From: Mallotus nudiflorus
Taxonomy: Eukaryota; Streptophyta; Magnoliopsida; Malpighiales; Euphorbiaceae
Direction of reading: 5' to 3'
NCBI GenBank assembly: GCA_947683625.1
Contig: CANTUR010000067.1
Span: 218,501-282,500, forward strand
DNA: 64,000 nt
Below the pieces are notes generated by a model. That model did not search any database. It had not been told where the DNA came from and worked only from the letters and a program-made list of their open reading frames with translations. The position numbers and the translations under genes were made by a program. The stretch's first letter is position 1. Each line of letters opens with the position of its first letter. This document shows, in pieces, positions 48,120-59,000 of the stretch.

Positions 48120-48485
48120 CATAATCTTCAGTATCTAAGTCCAGTGATTAAAGCTAGCTCCCTCAGGTCACTTCTATAGTATTAAGGTTTGGCATCTGAG
48201 TCACACTTTCAAGGCATCAAGATTATATGGCAATTGGGCCGTGCTTTTAATGCATCAAGAATCTAAGTCCAGTGACTGAAGCTAGCACCCTCAGGTCACT
48301 TCTACAGTATTGAAGTTTTGAGCTTGTAAGCCTCGCGTCATTGTATCGAACATCTAAGTCTAGTGACTGAAGCTGGCTCCCTTAGGTTGCTTCTATAGTA
48401 CTAAGGATCGACACTCGGGCCGCACTTTTAATGCACCGAGCATCAAAACTCTAGTGATGACTAGTTTTGTCACGTTGCCTCCACA
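48120..48485. repeat. 3' UTR tandem repeats of Tat-2 (about 4 copies, 90-120 bp)
   Basis: Copies start near 48134, 48252 and 48348 with CTAAGTCYAGTGAYTRAAGC, then CTCCCTCAGGTCACTTCTA, and later a GCACTTTTAATGCA block. A degenerate fourth begins near 48435. Located between antisense ORF and polypurine tract. Confidence 0.85.
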
Positions 48486-48762
48486 CTGATAGGTTAATCC
48501 ATTACATATCCTTTTTTATTGCAGATTTTGTGCATTTAAAGTCCAATTAGCACTTTAATGACATTCTTACATAATGATTTCAAGACTTGATACTGAGTTT
48601 TATCTTTTCTTGTAACTGAGGTTGGCCACCTCAGCTTACCCTTCCATATAAGATGCAATTACTTTAGTAATCTCTCTTTAGGCAGAAGAGTGCCATTTCC
48701 ATCCCTTTCAGACCTGGATACATCGGACATAAATATCCGAACAGACTTATAGGGGGGACTCT

Positions 48763-49156
48763 TGATACCCCACATATATATTCCTGTTTGATTAAGGTCT
48801 CTATTTCCTATACATGTTACTTAAATAGGAAAGACAACCAAAGGCATCCAGGAAAAGGTTCTTGAAATAAAAGACTCCTAAAAAAGAAGAGAGACTCTCC
48901 CAATTGGTTTAGGATTCCTAGTTAAAGAGGAATCCTACTCCTTTCATTTTTGAATATCACTATCACTATAAATACGACCCGATATTCTTCATTCTCATTC
49001 ATTCTATTCTCTTGTATTTTGATTGATCTCCTTCTCTCTCTATATATTCTAACTTAGGCATCAGATGATTTGTGGGGATTCTCCCCACTTCTCACATTGT
49101 CCTTTTTTGACCACTTATAGGGTTCTAGCTCAAAAGTTCCAGAAAGCAAGTTATCA
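48763..49156 (+). repeat. 3' LTR of Tat-2
   Basis: 394 bp from TGATACCCCAC to AAGTTATCA, preceded by the purine tract AGGGGGGACTCT (48751-48762). It has a promoter-like CTATAAATACGACC near 48975. It matches the Tat-1 5' LTR in order and in its last 100 bp. The next bases CTTAT (49157-49161) should be the target duplication; its partner is lost. Confidence 0.88.
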
Positions 49157-50997
49157 CTTATAAATGCGATTGACTACACAATTTTTAGACCATAGTCAGC
49201 ACCATAAGTTCCTGAAACTAATATGAGAAACTCATTCGGATGATCCAATAAGACTTACAAGAGAAGAATCATTAATAATAACCAATGCTAGAACCCACAT
49301 TTGAAGGCTTCAAAACTAAAAATAACAATATTTCCTATGATTTTGAGGTGGTATATATGAGCAGCCATAGGTCATCAACAACTAAATGTACTGAAAATTA
49401 TAAGGATGCATCGGAATCTGACGAGTTCCATATGTTAAGGAAAAGTTGAGAGCATGCAAGTACATTATTTACATGGTTTGAACATGTAAATTGTAGACCA
49501 AAAAATGCAAGTGACTGCTCACCTTTCTGAAAATAAAACTCCAAATAATTCACATACGAAAGATCCTCTTATTGGCCCCAAGTGTGTTATTTTCGTAAGT
49601 CAAATTGCAAATAAATAAATTTAAAAAGTTACAGTAAAATATGCTAGTTAAGACTGGTCTACCGGTTATTTTTTTAAGGGCATTCTGATTGTTGATTTTT
49701 TGAATTAATTTTCATCTGATTCAAAAAGAAAAGAATGCCCTTTACTATGCATATTATTTAACCTTCTTGAATCAAGAATAGAAAAATAAACTAAACGAAC
49801 TCCGAAAAGGGATGGCTCAGTACTGACCTTTTCTAACTTGCCTTCAGCTTTTGATCCATGTTTTGCAGACCACAAAGAGCCGCCATTATTCTTATACATG
49901 AAATAGATTGATTCATTACCAAATTCATGAACTGTTAACTATATTTTTCTTAGCGCTGCATGAACTCCATCATCCTAGGGATCTCCAGCTAGCCCTCCAA
50001 AAGGGCCAAGGGAAATTGGTTGTTTTACGTATACTCCTAAAGAACTTAGATAGTGACTAGATGTTCTATGAAATCCAATAATCTTCTTGCCATGAGATGA
50101 TATTGTGAAAGGTTCACCTCTTGCAGAGCCAAAAGGTCTAAATGTTCTTCTTTTGCTTTGGATTTTGAGACAGTGAATATAAGGAGAAGCATTTGAACCA
50201 TAATATCTTGAGATTGAAACGAAATACTCACTTGGGTAGTCAAGTTTGACCTGCATAATCAAAACCATGAACTATTGACATTCGTAGTTCAATACACCAT
50301 CATTTTAAAAAATTAAAACAAAAAGTAAAAGAACTGTTTTTTTATTTTGTTAAATTAAAAAATTTTAAAAAAAATCTTTTTTGAAATTTTTTTCATATTA
50401 TTTTGGAGTTTAGTTTTACTATATCATACTTCAACACTCTATTAATTAATATTTTTAGTTTTTAGAAATATAATATTAATGTAATATAAAAATTTAATAA
50501 TATAATAATGTTTCAAGTGATTTATTATAAACCAATTATTAGAAAATTCTTACAAATATTAAAATTTATCTTAAAAATCATTTTTCAAGTAATTTTTCTA
50601 TTTAAGATTTCTCCTTATTATTCCTAAAAAGTTGCAAATTAACTCATAAGGTCATATAACTTTACAAGTTAAAATTATTTAAATGAGTTAAAACCTTTAC
50701 AAATTGTAATAAAGTAAAATCCTCCTACACTATTATTTTACTCAATTGTACTATTTAGGGTTACATATATTATTGTTACAATTCTTACTAAATATGCATA
50801 AATATAAAATGAGATTAACCATAGACCAGTAATCTCTTGAATCTGAAATATGAGAGCATCTTAAAAAAAGGAAGTGTAGGAGACTAACCATGTACTTGTT
50901 GCCATTAGTGCTTGCACTATGTCATGATGACCATACAAAACCCCCATACTTATCATACTCTATTTGTATTGAATCAATCACAGATCTAGCTTCTATG

Positions 50998-52425
50998 TGT
51001 TTGTGATATGCCCTAGGTTACTTATGTGTGACCATATTTTGACTTTATCATTTTATTAATAAAAATGCATTTTTATTATTATTTTCTGTTGTAATAATTA
51101 CTTGAATAGTCAATTATTCATAAAGTCATCAATTATATGACTTGATAGTAAAATCCTCATATTAAATATGAGTTTTATTTAAATTATCCCTAGTCATTAT
51201 AATATATGAAGGCTATATGGTGTTGACTGATGATTATATTTTACTATTCATAAATATGAGATATTAAGTCAACTCATAGGTACTTATTTGAGAAATAATG
51301 TGTTGGATTGACCCATCATGAGAATACTATGTAGATAATTGTCATAAATAATTCTTATCATAGTAATATTGATTTAGTTCTCTGACATTTAAATAACCAT
51401 GGATTTCTATATAACTAATTTGTATTTTAATGCAATCTAACATTATTTTTAATTGGATAATAAAATAGATTATTGTTAGATATGGAATGAGTTATGTGAG
51501 GAATGTGAGTGATTGAGAAGAAAGTTGTCCTTCATTTAATTTCACGAAGATGTCTATTAGCCTCTTAAAAAGATAGACCGAGGAAAATGCATGGCCAAAC
51601 TAAAGTGAATTGATAAAGAGTTATCATTTTTAGTCTACTTGGAGTCAAGAAATAATATAATTGAATTGTATAAGGATGATTAAAACTATACCTTATATTC
51701 AATCAAGATATTAAGTGACAAAATGACTATAATAGTCACTGTAAATTAGATTATGTCAGATTATCAACCTTCACATGACTTGAGTAGTCATAATGTCTTA
51801 CTAGAGGCCACTTATGACTTGTAGGCCTAAATAGGGATTTCACGTATATATATATATAAGGTAATGACTATCTTAAATAAATAGGAAATTATTTCTGATT
51901 TGTATTTGAAAAAAAATCAGAATTGGAATAAGTGGAATATACCAAAAACATTTTGGTAAGTGAGAAATTACCAAAATTTTTTTTTAGTAAATGAAACCCT
52001 AATTAAGAAATGTATAAATATAACATATTCTTTAAGGTTTCAGACACATGTTATGCTACCATCAAAATTCATTTTCTCTCTTCTTAGAAAATAAAAACAT
52101 AGAGTTCTTGAATTGTGAGACACTCAAAAAAAAGGTGCTAGCATATACACAATTGTTTTGATTCAAGGCTGTTCATGTGGATACTTATGGAGGACATATT
52201 CATTTGGAGATGTCTTAATTTGGCCTAAAAAACTAAAAGCTCGAGATAGGGTGTCACTAGAGTGAACCTGCTCTCGTCCTTTCGTCATTCTTGCCTATTC
52301 TTGCATCTATGGTAAGGTTCTTGGAAACCCTAAATCAATTTGTTAATTGAATTACATGGATCCCAGTTTGGGTTTGTGATTAAATTTTTAAATTTATATT
52401 GCGTTTTGAATCATAAATCCTGATA
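50998..52425. mobile_element. Solo LTR (1,428 bp) inside jacalin exon D'
   Basis: Begins TGTTTGTGATATGCCCTAGG and ends AAATCCTGATA. CTATG is duplicated exactly at both sides (50993-50997 and 52426-52430), and the interrupted exon resumes in register with exon D. It ends TA rather than CA, probably a point change. Family (copia-like) is inferred from size and composition; no coding part remains. Confidence 0.82.
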
Positions 52426-52556
52426 CTATGATAAATTGCTCGACAGTAGTGTAAACTCCATCAAGCCATACATCACTACCTTTCCACTAATACTATGATA
52501 AATTGCTCGACAGTAGTGTAAACTCCATCAAGCCATACATCACTACCTTTCCACCC
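52423..52556. repeat. 67-bp tandem duplication across the solo-LTR/exon junction
   Basis: ATACTATGATAAATTGCTCG...CTACCTTTCCAC occurs at 52423 and again at 52490 with almost no change. The unit includes the last bases of the LTR, the target duplication and exon DNA, so it happened after the insertion. Confidence 0.88.
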
Positions 52557-52891
52557 TTTTGGCTTAATAGTTTCATATTGATAGGACATATGAATTGGCT
52601 TTAAATAAATTCCAATGGAGTTTAAATAATCATGAAAGGTTCCATGAAATCCAATTATTTTTCCACAAGCTGATGAAAGTGAGAAGCCATTGTTTTTATT
52701 CTCAATACCGAATGGTCTATATGCCATGTTATTGCTAGTAGTACTACAAGAGTTTGAATTATATGAGCCCGAGAGTGATATGAGGAACTCAATATGATAA
52801 TATAGTTTGATCTGCATAAGATGAATTCATCCGTAATAGCTAAAGATAGAGAGATTGAGAATTTTTTTTAAAGCAAAATTAAATGTAGTAT

Positions 52892-55065
52892 TGTAGATGG
52901 TGGGGTTTAGCGCGTGTCCAAGATTTTAGCAATCGTGATACTATTTGGGCTCAAGGCCCTAGGGAACACACTACTATGTCACAAAGACGTAGCGTGGAGA
53001 TCAGGAGTCGCCACCCAAGGTAATAACTGGGACAAATCGAAAGGTTGTACTCAATTCTTTAAAAGAAAGGTAGCACCACAACCAGGAGATTCTGGGAACA
53101 GAATACTAACTTTTCTTAGTCTCGTGTTCATTTAGAATTACTTTATGAATTACTATCTTATTCACTAATTACATGCAGTTTTATTTAAACGCAATTTAAA
53201 CATCCATCTAACTCATAAAAGGCAACAGGTCATAAAATTACATATAAAAATGCATACAAAAGACAACGTCCCTAAGTCTAAACTAGGTTAATTTTTAACA
53301 GTTAGCTAATTCTACACATTTTTATTTACAAGTGAAATGGACTAGAAAAAGACCTACATTTTTAATTAATTTTAGTAAACTTAAGTCTATTTATTTTAAT
53401 TTAACCAAGAGAATAGTCCTAAGTCTATCAAATTTAAAAGAAGAAATTAAATTAATAAGTGGGCCTAAGTCTAACTTGATTTTATTTGAGTAAAATGTGG
53501 ACTTAATTCTATTTATTTTTTTAAAAAAATAATGGACTGTGCTATATCTAAATAGATTTTAATTATTGAAAATGGGCCTAAGGTCTAATTAATTTTTTTT
53601 AAAAAAGAGATAAAATAAATTAGTGGGCTAACGTCTAAGTTAATTTTGTTAATTAAAAGTGGGACTAAATATAATTTAACCTAAATGAGCCTAAATTAAT
53701 TAAAACCTAAAAACTATTTAAAAAGCCTATTTATTAAATGAGTTAGAACCTAACATAGGCTTGGGGCCCAAAGAAAACAAAAACATGTAAACAAGTTCAA
53801 ACAACAAATTAAAGCAAATAATGAATAAAAAACATACATTTAGTGATTTCTAACCTAATTTTTATTGCATGCAACCTAAATTAATCTAAAGTCACAATTG
53901 ATTTTAATTTAATTTTACCAAATTGAGCCTAGATTACTAATCAATTTTTAGCGCAAAGAATATAAAATTATACTATTTCTCACTGTTGGGGCTATTACAA
54001 ACTACTGTGCAGAAATTAAAATCAAATTAATTACAACCCCAAATCAAAAGCAAATTAAAAGAACGTAGAAATCGTAAATCTTAAATGCTACAAGGGTTTT
54101 ATAGATCTTAATCCATGGTATTACATGGATTCTTCCAATGGTCACTGCCCAAAATCACATATCTCCAACCTCACTTCCAGAATGCCACAGCACATTAAGC
54201 AAAATAAAAAAAACATAAAAAAAATTTAATTAGTAACTACTCAATCAAGAAATAAAATAAAAATCAAATAAAAAAAAGAAAGAGTAGAAGATGTTGTGCA
54301 AATGTTGTTTGAATATCCCTCAGATTAGGATTGTTACCGTTTTGAGATTGACTATATTATTTTTTCTTGATCTTATAGACTTTTAAAAGAAAAGGACATA
54401 TTTATTTATTTATTTTTTACAGTAGCTAATTAGGATTTTTTTCTCTCTGATTTTTTCACAGCCCCTTTGCTTTTCTCCATTTTTTCACAGACTCCCCCTT
54501 TCTCTCTAGCTACCTTCTGGCTTTTAAAGCCAGAGCCAGGAACCTCCCATCCCTGCGATCACACAGGAAAGTTGCATTGGATTTTCAAAATTAAGATAAA
54601 AAGATAAGTTCCGAAGTTTTTAAAAAAAAAAAAAAATCAAAGACTCACACGCAGGACACGTGGTATCTTAGACCATTGAAAAATTAAAAAAAAAAAAGAC
54701 AAAATCAGCATAAAAATCACTTTTTAGTGAAAATGGACATTCCAGAATGTCGATTTTCATCCCGTAATGCCAACTAACATTAAGCAATGCCAGTCGGCAT
54801 TAAGTAATGCCGATTGGCATTACACAACGCTGGCGGATCAATTTTCATTTTTTTAATTAAATTACAAAAAAAGGTCTTCGGAAATTTCTAATTTTTGCAA
54901 TCAAATCCCTAAAAAATCAATTTTTCAATTAAATCCACAAAACGTTGCAATTTAGTCCTTTAAATCGCGAAACTCGACATTAGAGATCAATTCTCAATTA
55001 AATTTTTATCATAGAGACTTTCGTCGCACGCGTACACAATTGTATTCCAAAATTGAATGCTTACA
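52892..55065 (-). mobile_element. Solo LTR 2 of the G-patch gypsy family
   Basis: 2,174 bp, minus orientation. On that strand it starts TGTAAGCATTCAATTTTGG and ends AAACCCCACCATCTACA. The flanks AGTAT (52887-52891) and AGTAC (55066-55070) are a one-mismatch target duplication. The sequence on both sides belongs to the duplicated jacalin segment. Palindromic units lie at 54746-54837. Confidence 0.9.
54746..54837. repeat. 20-bp palindromic tandem units in solo LTR 2
   Basis: Units start at 54746, 54766, 54786, 54806 and 54826. The clearest is AATGCCGATTGGCATT with arms AATGCC/GGCATT. Same position within the LTR as the arrays in the 5' LTR and solo LTR 1. Confidence 0.85.
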
Positions 55066-55810
55066 AGTACCCTTTTTGAAGCAAAATTGAATTTAGATTA
55101 CCAAAAAGAAATAAATTAAAGTTTAGTACTTAAACAAAAATAAGTGTAAAGTTAACTGACCACCATTACATTTAATCTGGTTATGTAGATATGGCCAATG
55201 CAATCTTAAATATTTGAAGTTTAAGCAAATTGCATTTTCTAATTATTTGCTATATATTTTTAATTTATATAATGAAAATTTAACGCTATTGTTTTGATAT
55301 TTAATTAATTCTTTTTCTAAAACATTAGATATTGATCTACTTCAGAATTCAAAAAATAGCCTAATAGACAATATCAATAGCTTTGCTGAAGAATATATTG
55401 TGGTCACTTAAAATGCCAATTTCAATAACCATCATCCATATCCTCAATATTGGTCTTCAAATGCCAAACTTAAGTAGTCAAATGCTACAAATTCTTTTTA
55501 AGCTATTAAAAAGTTAGTCAAGTCAAACGGTAAAATTCCCTTGCATTGTCCAGAAAAAAAATAATAATAAAGGATAATAATTTATGTCACTAGTAACTAT
55601 TTGAATAGTATATCAGTGGAGGAAAAAATTCTTTTTATCCCATCATTTCCTAATTGATTAGCCACTTTGCGACCAATATGTGATTTTAACTCAAAAAATT
55701 ATCTTTTAATTCTATTGACAATACTATTCATGTCATATCGCTGATAACTACATGTATCATCGGTGAAAAATAAAAAACACTGCACTCCAAATCTACCATA
55801 CAATAGAAAG
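55066..55810. other. 3' flank of the jacalin gene and start of the duplicated segment
   Basis: 55066-55250 repeats 58245-58410 (CCCTTTTTGAAGCAAAATTGAATTTAG and following), showing where the tandem copy begins. The rest is AT-rich and has no gene; no clear polyadenylation signal could be fixed. Confidence 0.6.
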
Positions 55811-56059
55811 CTACCAATAGGAGACTGGCTCTTTATTAGCTCCAATTGAATCAAGATAGAAGCCACACCTCCCATGAAACCCGGCCAGCTTGTCACCAGC
55901 TGATGCAAGATTAAAGTGAGCTCCCTTTTCTAAGCCAAATGGACCATAGCTCCTCATATTGCTTATAAATGTGATTGACTGCACAATTTCTAGACCGTAG
56001 TCGGCACCATAAGTTCCTGAAGCTGATATGAGAAACTCATTCGGATGATCTAATAAGAC
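55811..56059 (-). CDS. Jacalin exon F, terminal (82 codons plus stop)
   Basis: Starts VLLDHPNEFLISASGTYG. GRCGFYLDSIGANK has an intact GxxxD loop. TAG follows EPVSYW, giving a normal C-terminal end for a jacalin-repeat protein. Parent of the truncated F' at 49157-49257. Confidence 0.85.
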   Translation of the reverse strand, partial: VLLDHPNEFLISASGTYGADYGLEIVQSITFISNMRSYGPFGLEKGAHFNLASAGDKLAGFHGRCGFYLDSIGANKEPVSYW

Positions 56060-59000
56060 CTGCAAGAGAAGAATCATTAACAATAACCAATGCTAGAACC
56101 CACATTTGAATGCTTCAGAACCAAAAAGAACGACCTTGCCTGTGATTTTGAGGCGGTATATATGAGCAGCATGCATCATCAACGATTAAATGTGCTGAAA
56201 ATTATGAGGATGCATCGGAATGTGACAAGTTCCATATGTTAAGGTAAAGTTGAGAGCATGCAAGTACATTATTTACATGGTTTGAACATGTACATTGTAA
56301 ACCAGAAAATGCAGGTGACTTCTCACCTTTCTGAAAATACAACTCTAAACTAAATAATTCACATATGAAAGATCCTCTTGTCGGCCCAAGTGTGTTATTT
56401 TCACAACTCAGATTTTGATAATAATAATAATAAATAAATAAATTTCAAAAATAGAGTAAAATATGTTAGTCAGAGATTGGTCTACCGGTTATTTTTTTAA
56501 GGGCATTCTTATTGTTGATAGATTCAAAAAGAAAAGACTGTCTTTTATTATACAGCTTATTAGTATTTAGATTATTTGACCTTCTTATTAATCAAGAATA
56601 GAAAAATAAACTAAACGAACTCTGAAAAGGGATGGCTTAGTACTGACCGTTTCTAACTTGCCTTCAGCTTTTGATCCATGTTTTTCACACCATAAAGAGC
56701 GGCCATTGTTCTCATACTCGAAACGGATTGATTCAATACCAAATTCACGAACTGTTAACTGTATTTGTCTTAGCGCTGCATGAACTCCATCATCCCAGGG
56801 ATCTCCACCTAGCCCTCCAAAAGGGCCAAGGGAAATTGGCCGTTTTATGTATACTCCTAAAGAACTAAGATAGTGACTAGATGTTCCATGAAATCCAATG
56901 ATCTTCTTGCCATGAGATGATATTGAGAAATGGTCACCTCTTGCAGAGCCAAAAGGTCCAAATGTTCTTCTATTGCTTTGGATTTTGAGGCAATGAATAT
57001 AAGGAGAAGCATTTAAACCATAATATCCTGAGATTGAAACTAAATACTCACTTGGGTAGTCAAGTTTGACCTGCATAATCAAAACCATGAACTATGGACG
57101 TTCGTAGTTCAATACACCATTATTTTAAAAAATTAAAACAAAAAGTAAAAGAACAGTTTATTTTTTTGTTAAATTAAAAAAAATCTTATTTGAAATTTTT
57201 TTCATATTATTTTGGAGTTTAGTTTTACTATATTATATTTCAACACTCTATTAATTAATATTGTTAGTTTTTAGAGATATAATACTATTGTAATATAAAA
57301 ATTTAATAATATAATCATGTTTCAAGTGATTTACTATAAACTAATTATCGAAAAATACTTAAAAATATTAAAATTTATTTTAAAAATCATTTTTCAAGTA
57401 ATTTTATTTAAGATTACTCCTGATCATTCTTAAAAAATTGTAAATTAACTCATAAGGTCATATAACTTTACAAGTTAAAATTATTTAAATGAGTTAAAAC
57501 ATTTACAAATTGTAATCAAGTAAAATCCTGCTACACTAATATTTTACTCAGTTGTACTATTTAGGGTTACATATATTATAGTTACAATTCTTACTAAATA
57601 TGCATAAATATAAAATGAGATTAATCATAGACCAGTACTCTCTTGAATCTGAAATATGAGAGCAACTTAAAAAAAGTAAGTGTAGGAGACTAACCATGTA
57701 CTTGTTGCCACCAATGCTTGCACCATGTCTTGACGACCATACAGAACCGCCATGCTTATCATACTCTATTTGTATTGAATCAATCACAGATCCAGCTCCT
57801 ATTATCAATTGCCTGACAGTAGTGTAAACTCCATCATCCCATACATCACTACTTTTCCAACCTTTTGGCTCAATAGTTTCATACTGATAGGACATAGGAA
57901 TTGGCTTTAAATACACTCCAATGGAGTTCAGATAATCACCGGAGGTTCCATGAAATCCAATTATTTTTCCACAAGCTGATGAAAGTGAAAAGCCATTGTT
58001 TTCATTCTCAATACCGAATGGTCCATATGTCCTTTTATTGCTTTGAATCGTCAATGATTGAATTATAGTAGTAGTACTACAAGAGTCTGAATTATATGAG
58101 CCCGAGAGTAATATGAGGAACTCATCCGGATAATCTAGTTTGATCTGCAAAAAATGAATTCATTTGTAATAGTTAAAAGATAAAGAGATTGAAAGATTAA
58201 AATGATGTTGAAGAGAAATTTAGAGTGCTAAAAATTTTTTGTAGCCCTTTTTGAAGCAAAATTGAATTTAGGTTACCAAAAAGAAATAAAATAAAGTTTA
58301 GTATCTAAATTGTAATAAATGTAAAGTTGAGTGATTATTATTGTATTTAAGCCGGTCACGTAGACAAGGCCAATGCAACCTCAAATCTCTGAAGTTTATG
58401 CAAAATGCTGCCAGTGTGGTAAATTCAGATAGTCAAAACCAGGCCCTTCATTTAACAAAGCAAGGAGAACAAGAGGGAAATTGGAGTTGACACAGATCAA
58501 GATCAACACATACAGGCACATATGCACAGCCTTACTGGGTCAGAATAAGGTCCGACATTTTGTTAGTAGATGATTACACTAGAATGGCCTAACTGCATCT
58601 TAAATTGCATAGTATTTTAATCAGTTACTTCCGGCGTTCAGAAAGTTCACGGTAGGATCAAAACTCAGAGGTCTATTAGTGGAGGAGAGTCTACTCTCAA
58701 TGAATATTCGTAACTCAATATACCATTAATCAATATTTCTATTCTCCAAAATTCATCACAGTGATGATGTCAAATGAGGATTTATTACAACTTAGTTATA
58801 TTACTTTTAAGAGTTAACTTTGTCTAGATGAAAGTCATTATGTTAGATTTATTTTTGTATCTCTCGACTTTCTTTGTATATTCTACCAATAAAATTTTAT
58901 CTTTGGCCGAAAACAAAAAGTCTTGTGGAATGTGTGCATATATCTAGTAAATTGCATAAATGATTATTAAATTTGGTATTTGATTACAACTTAGTTACAG

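Larger units (their letters stand above)
43424..49156 (+). mobile_element. Tat-2: 3' part of a second Tat-type gypsy element
   Basis: It starts abruptly at GGGCATTTCATCTCCTGC, the counterpart of 12002 in Tat-1, because the G-patch element sits there. It continues with RT connection, RNase H, integrase, an antisense ORF, 3' tandem repeats, polypurine tract and a complete 3' LTR. Its RT and all upstream parts are missing from the window. The right flank is a jacalin exon, so it was inserted into that pseudogene. Confidence 0.87.
49157..52811 (-). pseudogene. Jacalin-related lectin pseudogene (duplicate of exons D, E and F)
   Basis: Minus strand. Exon D' (52811-52431 and 50992-50889) is split by a solo LTR and a 67-bp duplication. 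Exon E' (50250-49828) is 423 bp like its parent but has TAG at 49977-49975 in place of the Trp of the WDDG motif. Exon F' (49257-49157) keeps only about 33 codons, ends at Tat-2, and its splice acceptor has changed from TGCAGG to TGTAAG. Introns also match those at 57.1-57.7 kb. It arose by tandem duplication of the 58.4-55.1 kb segment and then decayed. Confidence 0.9.

Noticed and set aside
30591..49156. CRISPR-like reading of the repeat arrays
   Set aside because: Eukaryotic retrotransposon context, degenerate units without unique spacers of constant size, no cas genes.
55699..55908. Alternative C-terminal frame after jacalin exon F
   Set aside because: Out of frame with the lectin exon; the lectin frame ends normally at 55811.
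58790..58920. Possible LINE-type 3' end (AATAAAATTTTATCTTTGGCCGAAAA)
   Set aside because: No RT sequence upstream and no clear target duplication; too short to call.
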